Shown piece by piece: positions 37,396 to 45,994 of a stretch of DNA of 64,000 nt. Every line of letters starts with the position of its first letter. The stretch's first letter is position 1. The stretch lies in the NCBI GenBank assembly GCA_016841045.1, contig JAENZX010000012.1:1-64000 (forward strand), read 5' to 3'. The position numbers and the translations under genes are program-made. Source of the stretch: Thermincola carboxydiphila (GTDB lineage Bacteria; Bacillota; Thermincolia; Thermincolales; UBA2595). The notes under the pieces were generated by a model. That model saw only the letters and a program-made list of their open reading frames with translations, ran no database searches and was not told the origin of the DNA.

Positions 37396-37496
37396 AATTA
37401 CCTCCATGGCCTAAGGTTATTATTTGATATTATTGGCATCAGCCAACCAATTTATCCAAATAATGCTTGCTGTGCATCAAGTTGCCATAAATTTAA

Positions 37497-37528
37497 GTTG
37501 GAACCGGAAAATGAATTCCGATTCCAAC
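37497..37528 (-). promoter_or_regulatory. Intra-operon hairpin between spoVD and murE
   Basis: GTTGGAANCGGAA pairs with TTCCGNTTCCAAC around a short loop, giving a stem of about 12 bp immediately after the spoVD stop codon. No T-run follows on the minus strand, so it is more likely an RNA-processing or stabilising hairpin, or a weak attenuator, than a full terminator. Confidence 0.5.
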
Positions 37529-37535
37529 CCTCATA

Positions 37536-39668
37536 TTACGGAGACGCTTCTGGAATTCTGGGAGAAAACGTTACGGTTATCGTTGTACCTGCTTTTATTC
37601 TCGTACCCGGGGCCATATCCTGCTTTGATGCTATTCCGCTGCCCAAGGGATTAATATGAAGACCAAGTTTAGCGAGAAGCTGCCCTGTTTCCCTCATTGT
37701 TAATCCGGTCAAATCAGGTACCGTCACCTCACGACCATTAGGAACCGTTTTTCCCTGAGTGCCCAGGTATAAAATCACCGAAGTTCCAGCCGGACATTTG
37801 ATTCCACCTTTGGGCTGCTGCTCAATTACCCAGGTCCCTTCTCCTTCCACCCTGGCTTCTAGACCAGCCTCGTGAAGTATCGACTGAGCATCTTCCAGGG
37901 ATGTGTTTACTACATCAGGGACAAGAATCTGTTCTTTAACGGCCTTATTCTTAATTTCCTCTTCTGTAAGCTTAGGGGTAACATTAAGGTAACGCAGCGT
38001 GTCTCTCATTATGTTATGGAATGCCGGTGCAGCAATCTGTCCGCCAAAATACGAAGGACCAGTAGTTGGTTCATCAATAATGACCAACATTGCTACTTTG
38101 GGGTCGTCTGCAGGTGCGAAGCCACCAAAAGATGCAATGTACTTACCCGGAAGATATCCTCCCTTACCTGCTTTCTGAGCAGTACCAGTCTTACCGGCCA
38201 CCCTGAAACCCTCTATATAAGCATTTCGTCCTGTCCCCTCACTTACTACCTTCTCAAGGATTCCACGGAGCTGCTGAGCAGTTGACTTGGAAATAACCTG
38301 TCGTACAGGCTCCGGTGGATAAGTTTTAACCGGCTTCCCTTTCGAATCCCTTATTTCCTGAACCAACTGGGGTTTCATGAGAACTCCGTCATTAGCAACT
38401 GCGGACATAGCCGTAACAAGCTGAATGGGAGTTACTGAAATGGACTGGCCTATAGAAATAGTCGCTAGGTTTATAGGGGTAACTTTCTTTTCATTAATAA
38501 GTATACCGGTGGCTTCTCCGGACAGGTCAATTCCTGTTTTCTGTCCAAAGCCAAAAGCGCGTATATATTTATAAAACTTTTCTTTCCCCATCTTAAGGCC
38601 AATTTCAACAAAGCCCGGGTTGCAGGAGTTTTCAACCACCTCGACAAACGTTTGTGCCCCGTGAGCCCTGGGATACCTCCAGCATTTAATCTTACGGTCG
38701 CTTACTATAGCATAACCGGGGTCATAAAAATTGCTTTCGGGGGTAACCGCACCTTCCTCCAGCGCGGCAGCAGAAGTAATTATTTTGAAAACAGAACCAG
38801 GCTCGTAATTGAGGTGAATTGCTCCATTCCGCCTGTTTTCTGCAGAAAAATCGTTGTAACTGGCCGGATCAAAGTCAGGTCTGTTCCCTATTGCCAGAAT
38901 CCTTCCCGTTTTCGGGTCCATAGCTACAACAGTAGCCCCTTTGGGAGCATATTGAGCCATGATATTGTCAAGTTCGCGTTCAACGAAATACTGTATTGTT
39001 TCATCAATGGTCAAAACCACATTGCTTCCAGGCACCGGAGGTACAAAATCGTGCAATGCCTGGGGAATGTCTCTGCCGGTAGCATCTTTTTCAGTAACTA
39101 TCCGTCCGGAAATCCCGGCCAGGTACTTGTCGAATTTGTTCTCCAAACCCTCAAGACCTATGTTATCTTTTCCTACAATGCCCAAAATATGGGCAGCCAG
39201 CGTTCCCTTTGGATAAACCCGCTGACTTTCTTCAACAATATCAATTCCAGGCAGGGAGAGCTTCCTGATTTCCTTACTGACCGCAGGATCAACTTTTGTC
39301 TTTATGTATACAAGTCTAGTTTTCTTTGTAAGTTTTTTGTAGACATCATCGAAGCTCAGGTCCAAGATACGGGCAAGCTCCCGAGCAATTTTATCAGGAT
39401 CGCCCTTTCTGACCTCTGCGGGAATTGCATAAACAGAATCGGAGCTGATGCTAACCACCAGCTCTTCACCATTCCTGTCAAGTATAAGACCTCTTTTGGC
39501 TGGAACAGGTATATCATCCATCCTGTTTCGAATAGCCATATCCCTGTACTCGTCACCCCTGACGAACTGAATCCAGGCCAGCCTCCCAATTAACAACGTA
39601 AGTATAGTACCCACAATAAGAAAAAGACTGGTAATACGTTTCTTGATAACAACATTAGTGCCGCTCAC
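37536..39668 (-). CDS. spoVD: Stage V sporulation protein D / class B penicillin-binding protein with two PASTA domains
   Basis: A 710-residue membrane-anchored DD-transpeptidase that cross-links peptidoglycan at division or in the spore cortex. It has one N-terminal membrane segment (about 11-30), a PBP dimerisation domain, and a transpeptidase domain with Ser292-x-x-Lys295 (SVFK), Ser348-x-Asn350 (SCN) and Lys493-Thr-Gly (KTGTAQ). Two PASTA domains follow (about 575-635 and 645-708). The PASTA ending separates SpoVD types from plain FtsI. It is the only class B PBP in this cluster, so it may serve in division as well as sporulation. The GTG start has GAGGGG about 10 bp upstream. Confidence 0.93.
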   Translation of the reverse strand: MSGTNVVIKKRITSLFLIVGTILTLLIGRLAWIQFVRGDEYRDMAIRNRMDDIPVPAKRGLILDRNGEELVVSISSDSVYAIPAEVRKGDPDKIARELARILDLSFDDVYKKLTKKTRLVYIKTKVDPAVSKEIRKLSLPGIDIVEESQRVYPKGTLAAHILGIVGKDNIGLEGLENKFDKYLAGISGRIVTEKDATGRDIPQALHDFVPPVPGSNVVLTIDETIQYFVERELDNIMAQYAPKGATVVAMDPKTGRILAIGNRPDFDPASYNDFSAENRRNGAIHLNYEPGSVFKIITSAAALEEGAVTPESNFYDPGYAIVSDRKIKCWRYPRAHGAQTFVEVVENSCNPGFVEIGLKMGKEKFYKYIRAFGFGQKTGIDLSGEATGILINEKKVTPINLATISIGQSISVTPIQLVTAMSAVANDGVLMKPQLVQEIRDSKGKPVKTYPPEPVRQVISKSTAQQLRGILEKVVSEGTGRNAYIEGFRVAGKTGTAQKAGKGGYLPGKYIASFGGFAPADDPKVAMLVIIDEPTTGPSYFGGQIAAPAFHNIMRDTLRYLNVTPKLTEEEIKNKAVKEQILVPDVVNTSLEDAQSILHEAGLEARVEGEGTWVIEQQPKGGIKCPAGTSVILYLGTQGKTVPNGREVTVPDLTGLTMRETGQLLAKLGLHINPLGSGIASKQDMAPGTRIKAGTTITVTFSPRIPEASP

Positions 39669-39726
39669 TTGAAGTCAACCCCTCTGTTTTCTTATGGTTG
39701 CTTCAACTGCGTCCCGTATGTCCCGG

Positions 39727-40215
39727 TCAGCCGTTGATTATGCTAGCCAGGGTCTGAACAAGGGAATTCCTTTTTTGCTGAGGTTGGATTTCCTTTTTGG
39801 TGTCTCCTGCCAAAACAGCCCCTGCCTTATTTGACCCGGCTTTCGAATATTCGACGGGGACAAACTGAACTCCTTCCGCAGTCTCCGGTTTTTGCATTCC
39901 CAACCTTGCTACGGCAATGTACTCAATGTGATCAAGGGAATTAAGCTGGTCGACTCTGGCCTGAAGGGCATGGTTCTCCAGTACAAGTGCCTGCTGCTGC
40001 TTTTTCAGGGCTATTATCTCGTATCCTACCGAATCTATCTGGGCATGCTTTGCGGTTAAAAGAAAAGCCAAAACCAAAATCAACACAGCAACAAAGCAGT
40101 ACCCCGTTTTGGTCGATGGATTTATTCTGGTTACTCTTTTAAGCCGCGGAAGCTCCTTTGACCTGACCTGCGGAAGGTCATAGTAGTCGAAGCGTTCTTT
40201 TTTCGCTACTAACAA
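39727..40215 (-). CDS. ftsL: FtsL-like cell division protein
   Basis: A 162-residue bitopic protein. It has a basic cytoplasmic N-terminus, one membrane segment at about 38-56 (YCFVAVLILVLAFLLTA), and an extracellular coiled coil (about 62-100) ending in the septum-initiator-like IEYIAVARLGMQKPE. Position between rsmH and the class B PBP gene is the usual place for ftsL. The family is poorly conserved, so topology, coiled coil and context carry the call. The Gln/Lys-rich C-terminal tail of about 50 residues is longer than in most FtsL. TTG start. Confidence 0.85.
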   Translation of the reverse strand: MLVAKKERFDYYDLPQVRSKELPRLKRVTRINPSTKTGYCFVAVLILVLAFLLTAKHAQIDSVGYEIIALKKQQQALVLENHALQARVDQLNSLDHIEYIAVARLGMQKPETAEGVQFVPVEYSKAGSNKAGAVLAGDTKKEIQPQQKRNSLVQTLASIING

Positions 40216-40233
40216 GCTTATTCACCCTTCCCG

Positions 40234-41181
40234 TTATTTAGAACCAGGCACTTTTTCGGCCACCCTCAGTTTAGCACTTCTGGCCCGGGGATTATCTGTA
40301 ATCTCCTGTGGACCGGGAAGTATTGGCTTGCCGGTAATGATATCGACCTGTTTCTGTTTATCGCACATGCAAACCGGCAGTTCCGGAGGACAAATGCATT
40401 CTTTTGCTAATTCTCTAAAAACCTCTTTAGCTATCCGGTCCTCAAGGGAGTGGAAAGTTATCACACAGACTCTTCCTCCGGGCCTTAAAATTTCAACTGC
40501 ATCCCGTAAAGCCTCGGCAAACCTGTTAAGCTCATCGTTGACAGCTATCCTCAAAGCCTGAAAAGTCCTTTTTGCCGGATGCGGCCCATCTTTTCTTGCC
40601 CCGGCCGGTATTGCTTTTTTAATTATGTCTACCAGTTCTCCCGTAGTATGTATCAGCTGCCGCCGACGGTGTTCAGCAATAAATGCCGCTATCCGTTTTG
40701 CCCAGCGCTCTTCACCATAATCTTTTATAATTGAAGTCAACTCTTCTTCGGGAAGTTCGTTAACCAACTGTTCTGCCGTCACAGGGTCATTAGCATTCAT
40801 CCTCATATCCAGCGGAGCATCCTGCATATAACTAAACCCGCGGCTACCCTCATCTAACTGGTGTGATGAAACCCCCAGGTCGAACAAAATCCCATCTACC
40901 GTCTCTAATCCCAATCCCGCAACAACGGCCTTAATCTTATAAAAATTGCTATGTGCAAAAATAACATTATTTTCGAAAGCAGAAAGTCTTTCCTTGGCAG
41001 CTTCCAGAGCGTTAGTGTCCTGATCTATACCAATCACCCTGCCATCAGGCAGGATTCTTTTCATTATTTCTAGAGTATGACCACCGCCACCCAGCGTGCA
41101 ATCAACATATGTTCCACCCGGCCGCGGATTAAGATGTGTTACTGCTTCATTTAATAGAACAGAGACGTGGTGGAATTCCAT
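40234..41181 (-). CDS. rsmH: 16S rRNA (cytosine1402-N4)-methyltransferase
   Basis: RsmH (MraW) methylates C1402 of 16S rRNA using S-adenosylmethionine. The 315-residue protein has the SAM-binding segment [31 protein letters not shown], the [15 protein letters not shown] loop, and the C-terminal [15 protein letters not shown] and [19 protein letters not shown] precedes the ATG. It is the second gene of the dcw operon after mraZ, 20 bp downstream. Confidence 0.97.
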   Translation of the reverse strand: MEFHHVSVLLNEAVTHLNPRPGGTYVDCTLGGGGHTLEIMKRILPDGRVIGIDQDTNALEAAKERLSAFENNVIFAHSNFYKIKAVVAGLGLETVDGILFDLGVSSHQLDEGSRGFSYMQDAPLDMRMNANDPVTAEQLVNELPEEELTSIIKDYGEERWAKRIAAFIAEHRRRQLIHTTGELVDIIKKAIPAGARKDGPHPAKRTFQALRIAVNDELNRFAEALRDAVEILRPGGRVCVITFHSLEDRIAKEVFRELAKECICPPELPVCMCDKQKQVDIITGKPILPGPQEITDNPRARSAKLRVAEKVPGSK

Positions 41182-41201
41182 AAAGCTTCACCTTCTGATA
41201 T

Positions 41202-41639
41202 TTAAATTCCCAGTCCGAAAGACGCAATTTTTTCGGCAATTTCTTCGGAACTATCCTCAATATCGCTGTTATATTTCTCCCAGCGTTCCTTACTCCAAAT
41301 TTCAACCTTGCTCACAAGACCAATTACAACTACGTCCTTTTCCAATTCAGCATAAGTCCTTAAATTGGCTGGGAGTAATATCCTTCCCTGTTTATCAAGT
41401 TCACATTCCGTGGCGCCTGATACAAAAAATCTCACTAGCGCACGTGCATCAGCATTAGTGGTTGGCAGACTCATTAACTTTTCCTCCCACTTGTGCCATT
41501 CCGGCATTGGGTAGACGAATAAGCACTTTTCAAGGCCCTTTGTTGCAACAAACCTCTCGCCCAGGGATGTTCTGAACTTGTTTGGTATTATAAGTCTGCC
41601 CTTGGTGTCTATAGTATGTTGAAACTCTCCCCTGAACAT
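41202..41639 (-). CDS. mraZ: Transcriptional regulator MraZ
   Basis: MraZ is an AbrB-fold DNA-binding protein that represses its own dcw operon and is countered by RsmH. The two half-domains carry [13 protein letters not shown] and [13 protein letters not shown]. An in-frame ATG lies further upstream at 41666, but [15 protein letters not shown] is the conserved N-terminus, so ATG 41639 is chosen, giving 145 residues, normal for the family. The operator just upstream fits autoregulation. Confidence 0.96.
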   Translation of the reverse strand: MFRGEFQHTIDTKGRLIIPNKFRTSLGERFVATKGLEKCLFVYPMPEWHKWEEKLMSLPTTNADARALVRFFVSGATECELDKQGRILLPANLRTYAELEKDVVVIGLVSKVEIWSKERWEKYNSDIEDSSEEIAEKIASFGLGI

Positions 41640-41682
41640 AAGCCTTTTCACCGCCGTTCCCCACAAAAGTGGGATTTGGATG

Positions 41683-41708
41683 CACTTTTAACCACTTTCC
41701 CCCACTTT
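41683..41708 (-). promoter_or_regulatory. MraZ operator (three AAAGTG repeats, 10-bp period)
   Basis: On the minus strand AAAGTG occurs three times with exactly 10-bp spacing (plus-strand cacttt at 41683, 41693 and 41703). A degenerate fourth copy lies at about 41713. This is the arrangement described for MraZ boxes. Overlapping it upstream is a possible promoter: -10 TAGAAT about 12 bp beyond the repeats and a weak -35 TTAGCA 18 bp further. The site lies in the 229-bp region shared with divergent cooS. Confidence 0.8.
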
Positions 41709-41868
41709 ATACCACTACTATTCTATTTTACTATGAAAACTCCTGCTAATTTTTACCGTATTTATAATTTTTTTTTTGGCATTCGCAAAAGATTGAACCA
41801 TATATATTTTGAATTTTTTCTTGTTTAAAGGAAATAATCTAATATATATTTGGAAAGGGGTTTTAGAT

Positions 41869-43989
41869 ATGTCAAATGATGATATTAAGGATTCTTATGA
41901 AAAAAGCGCGGAACGGATGAGAGGTGATGGTAAAACCTTTGTGTCTACTCTATCCGAAGAGGATTCGAATGCCCGGGTTCATAATGATTATCATGAGGTG
42001 GATTATGGCAAGGCAGGAGAACCTATGTCAATGGAAGATGTTCATAGATGGCAGAGAGAACATATTCAAAAAGGAGACCAGTCAAAGGATGGTTACCCCT
42101 TAAATGTTATTATTGATCCTGCTATGAGAGAAATGTACAAGGTTGTTAATGATGCAGGGATGACTAATGTTTTCGACCGATTTAGCCAACAGCAGCCTAC
42201 CCAATGTAAATTCTGCATTGAGGGCCTTTCCTGCCAGTTATGTGCAAACGGGCCATGCCGGATAAGTGATAAGGCACCAAGAGGTACATGCGGGGTGGAT
42301 CGACATACCATGGTGGCTAGAAACTTTGTTTATAGGCATGTAACCATTGGTACGGCAGCAAACATTTTCCACTGTCATCAGGCCGCCAGAACTTTGAAAG
42401 CTGCCGGAGAGCATCCTCAGAGCGGTTTGAAAATCCGGGATCCAGAAAAACTTAAAAAATATGCAGAAATGGCCGGGCTTGATAGCAGCAAGCCTGTTAA
42501 TCAGTTGGCAATTGAGTTTGGTGATTGGGTTATGAGTGACATTCACAGCCCTTTTCATGTTCCTTCAAGAACTGTGGAAGCTTTTGCGCCAGCTAAAAGG
42601 AAGGAATTATGGAGAAAACTTAATTTGTTCCCAGGAGGGGGCTATAGTGAGGTAGCTTACGCCCAGACTCAGTGCATGACAAACTTTACTTCTGATCCAA
42701 TCGAGTTTTTGCTACAGAGTGTTCGCCTTGGTGTAGCCAACGAATATCAGGGGCTTTTCCTCCTTGATATCCTTCAGGAAATCTTGATAGGTACCCAGGA
42801 AATAGCTCATAAGAAGCAAAATATGGGGCTTTTGAAAGAGAATATGGTGAATATTATAACTAACGGACACATGCCTTTGCTATCCCATGTAGCTATCGAT
42901 TTGGCCTCCAGTGATGAATGGCAGCAAAAAGCTAAAGCAGCCGGGGCCGAGGGCATCCAAATTCTTGGTCATGTATGCGAGGGGCAACAGTTGATTAATT
43001 ACGGCGGTACCCACGATCAAAAGGGGTATGCTGGTCAGGAGGGCGAATGGTTATCCCAGGAATATCTGCTTTCAACCGGTGTTGTTGATTTGTTTATGTT
43101 TGATTATAACTGCACCGTACCTACTTTACCAATATTTGCAGAACGGTTTGGAACAAAGCTTTTGAGCACACACCCTGTAATCAAGCTGCAAGACACAGAA
43201 ACTTTAGACTTTGTACCTGAAAAAATGGCCGAACAGGCTACCAAAGCTCTGAATAAAGCTATAGAATCTTTCAAAAAACGCAAAGCCGAAAATAGGAAGA
43301 CTTATATTCCGCCCTATGTTTCCGAGTGTATGGTTGGTTTTAGTACCGAATCGGTTAAGGGAGCATTAGGCGGCAGCTTCAAACCACTTATTGACAACAT
43401 AACCAACGGAAACATTCGCGGGATTGCTACCATTGTTGGCTGTACTACTGCTCGCTATGGTCAGGGCGGAAGTAATATCTTTAAGATTACCCAGGGTCTA
43501 ATCAAAAATAACATCCTGGTACTCTCTGGAGGGTGTACATCTAGTGTAATGGAATATACCGGGCTTACTAACCCTCAAGCTGCCGACGAAGCAGGGGAAG
43601 GGCTTAAAACCGTATGCAAATCTCTGGGCATCCCCCCAGTGCTTAACTATGGCGCCTGCGTGGATATCGGTAAAATGACTCATACAGCTAAGGAAATTGC
43701 CGATGCTTTGGGAGTCGATACCAACATGCTTCCCATTGTTATTGGCGCCCCTGAGTACCTTGAACAGAAAGCTGTTGCTGATGCCTGTACTGCTGTAGCC
43801 TTGGGCTGGCTTGTGCATGTTGCCCCCGTTCCTTCGGTTACAGGCAGCGATATAGTGGTAAAAACTCTTACTGAAACTACTGAAACTTTAGGCCTTGGTA
43901 AAATAGTAGTGGAGATGGACGCTGAAAAAACAGTGCAAATCTACGTAGATCACATTGAGAGTAAAAGAAAAGGTTTAGGATTAAATTAA
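41869..43989 (+). CDS. cooS: Anaerobic Ni,Fe carbon monoxide dehydrogenase, catalytic subunit
   Basis: CooS interconverts CO and CO2 at a NiFe4S4 cluster. The start is ATG 41869, 8 bp after AAAGGGG, not the in-frame ATG 41809; length is 706 residues. N-terminal cluster cysteines are Cys113, 116, 122, 125, 130 and 141 (CKFCIEGLSC, QLCANGPC, TCG). C-cluster ligands appear in the expected order: TNGHMP, GHVCEGQ, DYNCTVP, VGCTTARYG, SGGCTSSV, YGACVD. The first two cysteines are spaced CX2C, where the classical enzyme has CX7C; CX2C is the form associated with a [2Fe-2S] D-cluster. The region before the first cysteine is about 70 residues longer than in classical CooS. No cooC, cooF, hydrogenase or acetyl-CoA synthase gene is adjacent, so electron partner and purpose are open. 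Confidence 0.95.
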   Translation: MSNDDIKDSYEKSAERMRGDGKTFVSTLSEEDSNARVHNDYHEVDYGKAGEPMSMEDVHRWQREHIQKGDQSKDGYPLNVIIDPAMREMYKVVNDAGMTNVFDRFSQQQPTQCKFCIEGLSCQLCANGPCRISDKAPRGTCGVDRHTMVARNFVYRHVTIGTAANIFHCHQAARTLKAAGEHPQSGLKIRDPEKLKKYAEMAGLDSSKPVNQLAIEFGDWVMSDIHSPFHVPSRTVEAFAPAKRKELWRKLNLFPGGGYSEVAYAQTQCMTNFTSDPIEFLLQSVRLGVANEYQGLFLLDILQEILIGTQEIAHKKQNMGLLKENMVNIITNGHMPLLSHVAIDLASSDEWQQKAKAAGAEGIQILGHVCEGQQLINYGGTHDQKGYAGQEGEWLSQEYLLSTGVVDLFMFDYNCTVPTLPIFAERFGTKLLSTHPVIKLQDTETLDFVPEKMAEQATKALNKAIESFKKRKAENRKTYIPPYVSECMVGFSTESVKGALGGSFKPLIDNITNGNIRGIATIVGCTTARYGQGGSNIFKITQGLIKNNILVLSGGCTSSVMEYTGLTNPQAADEAGEGLKTVCKSLGIPPVLNYGACVDIGKMTHTAKEIADALGVDTNMLPIVIGAPEYLEQKAVADACTAVALGWLVHVAPVPSVTGSDIVVKTLTETTETLGLGKIVVEMDAEKTVQIYVDHIESKRKGLGLN

Positions 43990-44057
43990 GCTTATTAGAA
44001 CTTTGTATTGCAGCTGAGATAACCGAATGACGACAATCCAATTTTGACAACCAGAGA

Positions 44058-44085
44058 AAAAGACAGGTGGTTTCACCTGTCTTTT
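44058..44085. terminator. Bidirectional terminator between cooS and ydjM-like gene
   Basis: AAAGACAGGTG pairs with CACCTGTCTTT around a GTTT loop, with A-run before and T-run after. It can end cooS on the plus strand and the converging minus-strand gene that stops at 44094. Confidence 0.9.
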
Positions 44086-44093
44086 GACTTACC

Positions 44094-45080
44094 TTATGAT
44101 GCTTCTCTCTGCAGATAGTCTGCCAGTCTTCTTCTCTTACGGCGGCGTACGGGTCTTTTTACCTGCAGCTTTTGATGTTTTATCTGACCGTTTTCATCCA
44201 CGGTCACTGTTACCCCATGGACCCCTCCTAGATTCGATAGCTGGGCATCTGACCACTCGATTGTATAACTGCCTTCGTTTCTCACTACATTGTAGAACGG
44301 AAAGCGCGCCCTCTTGAGGAATACTTCTACCAGGTCAGATTCACAGGAGCACTTGACACACCTGTGGTAACCGGAAGAAGTAAACTCCTTCACCGCTGTA
44401 ATTTCTTCCCTGCGCGAATCAACACTTATATAGAGATACTGGCTCCGTGCACTGAATATTACGTCCCACATAAAGGGGCTCACTGCTGAAGGGAGAATGT
44501 GCACTTCAGCGTCCTTAAACCGTGGGGTCAATTCTTCTTTGGCAAGCTTCAAAGCCCTGCGTTTCTGGGTAACCCTCAAAACCAGGTATGAGCTTATAAG
44601 TGCAAATGACAAAATATAAATCACCTGCTCCAAATGAGGGTACTGAAAACCAAGGTATACGCCGCCAACCATACTTCCTATAATAACAGGGTCACAAAAC
44701 CAGATTAGGTCAAAACCGTATTTCTTAGAATTTAAGGGATAAAAAAGCGGCAGTCCCCATGGTGTAAGGGAATCCAGCAGTAGGTGTCCCAAGAGCCCCC
44801 CGCCGACCATGGCTATAATGGCAGGCAGATTATGAAAGGGCGTAAAAAGGTAAATCCCCGTACTAATCAGAATCCACAGAATAACAACACCCAGAATTGA
44901 ATGAGTGACTTCACGGTGGTACTTATAAAAAGTCTTGGGGCCTTTTAAAAACGTGATTACGTCCAGATCAGGGGCGATGTTGGCTATCACCATTGTAATG
45001 GTGCTGATTAATCCGAACTTTTTGTTAAGTCCGAGTCCAGCCATCATCGTTCCTACTAGGCCATGTGAGATTAAATCCAT
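44094..45080 (-). CDS. YdjM-like membrane-bound metal-dependent hydrolase family protein
   Basis: The N-terminal half (about 1-190) resembles the YdjM/DUF457 family: DLISHGLVG, IAPDLDV, KYHREVTHSILG and GGLLGHLLLDSLTPWG, with His and Asp residues that could bind metal, and four to five membrane segments. The C-terminal half (about 195-328) is a soluble basic extension ending VKRPVRRRKRRRLADYLQ that I cannot assign. The frame is open to ATG 45173, but AGGAAG 7 bp before ATG 45080 and the conserved MDLISHG start support 328 residues. The biochemical role of the family is not settled. Confidence 0.8.
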   Translation of the reverse strand: MDLISHGLVGTMMAGLGLNKKFGLISTITMVIANIAPDLDVITFLKGPKTFYKYHREVTHSILGVVILWILISTGIYLFTPFHNLPAIIAMVGGGLLGHLLLDSLTPWGLPLFYPLNSKKYGFDLIWFCDPVIIGSMVGGVYLGFQYPHLEQVIYILSFALISSYLVLRVTQKRRALKLAKEELTPRFKDAEVHILPSAVSPFMWDVIFSARSQYLYISVDSRREEITAVKEFTSSGYHRCVKCSCESDLVEVFLKRARFPFYNVVRNEGSYTIEWSDAQLSNLGGVHGVTVTVDENGQIKHQKLQVKRPVRRRKRRRLADYLQREAS

Positions 45081-45185
45081 AAAACACTTCCTTTCCGATA
45101 AACGAAAAGCAGCAAGAACAGCTGTTAAGCAAAAATCTAACCCAAGTATAGCATATTCCATGTATGTTTTCACTAACCCGACAGG

Positions 45186-45989
45186 TTAAATGGGACAGTA
45201 ATTTCTACCCCTTCCGGTAAAAGTGACCACTTTTGTAAATCCCACATCTTTTAACAGGGTCAGCGCTTCAGCAAAGTTGGCCCCTACCTGTTCCGGCTTA
45301 TGAGCATCAGAACCAAGGGTTACATTAACTCCGGCAGCATGGCATAACTTCAGGAAACCGGCCGCAGGATACAGTTCTTTAGCAGGCACCCGAAGCCCCG
45401 CCGTATTTATTTCAATACAGACCCCGGAGTCAGCTATTATTTTGACTGTTTTTTTATACAAAGGAGTTAAATCACCCTCAGGACGGAAACCAAGCTTTTT
45501 AATAAGGTCTGGATGGGATAGGGTATCAAACAGGCCGCTGGCAGCAGCCTGAGCTAAAATTCCAAAATATCTTTCATATAACTCATATAAGTCCCATTTG
45601 TCGTATTCCGATATGTATTCTGACTGGTCAAAGCCCCAGCCGTCTATAAAATGAATTGAGCCCAGGCAGTAGTCAAAATCATAACTGCGGAGTATCGCCA
45701 ATACTTCCTGCTCCATCCCTGGGACATAGTCGGCTTCAATCCCCATTTTAATGGGAAATTCGCTGTACTTTTTCTGAAGTTCCCTTACCTTCTCAATATA
45801 AACAGGAAGTTGTTCCTCTTCCATAGCGATTGACGTGTCCCTTTCCTCCTTCGGAAGAAAATACATGGGTATATGGTCTGAGAATCCTATCTCCTTTAAA
45901 CCTTTATTGATTGCGGCTTCAACGTACTCTTCCATTTCCCCTGAGGCATGGCCGCACATTTTGGTGTGAATATGATAATCCACCGGCAT
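45186..45989 (-). CDS. PHP-domain phosphoesterase, HisJ-type histidinol-phosphatase family
   Basis: A 267-residue PHP-fold protein with metal-binding motifs DYHIHTKMCGHA, GFSDHIP, GIEADYVP, LGSIHFIDGW, TLSHPDLIKK and LGSDAHKPEQVG. The family contains histidinol phosphatase (HisJ), but no his genes are near, so the substrate is uncertain. A GTG at 45998 overlaps the VWA gene stop, but ATG 45989 has GGGGAG 10 bp upstream and is preferred. It is probably co-transcribed with the VWA gene. Confidence 0.85.
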   Translation of the reverse strand: MPVDYHIHTKMCGHASGEMEEYVEAAINKGLKEIGFSDHIPMYFLPKEERDTSIAMEEEQLPVYIEKVRELQKKYSEFPIKMGIEADYVPGMEQEVLAILRSYDFDYCLGSIHFIDGWGFDQSEYISEYDKWDLYELYERYFGILAQAAASGLFDTLSHPDLIKKLGFRPEGDLTPLYKKTVKIIADSGVCIEINTAGLRVPAKELYPAAGFLKLCHAAGVNVTLGSDAHKPEQVGANFAEALTLLKDVGFTKVVTFTGRGRNYCPI

Positions 45990-45994
45990 ATGAA

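Noticed and set aside
38652-39593. A plus-strand frame of 313 codons opposite spoVD.
   Set aside because: It is the mirror of the conserved transpeptidase gene and has no start context or family similarity.
41809-41868. The upstream ATG at 41809 as the cooS start.
   Set aside because: It adds a hydrophobic leader with no ribosome binding site, and it would contain the good AAAGGGG site used by ATG 41869.
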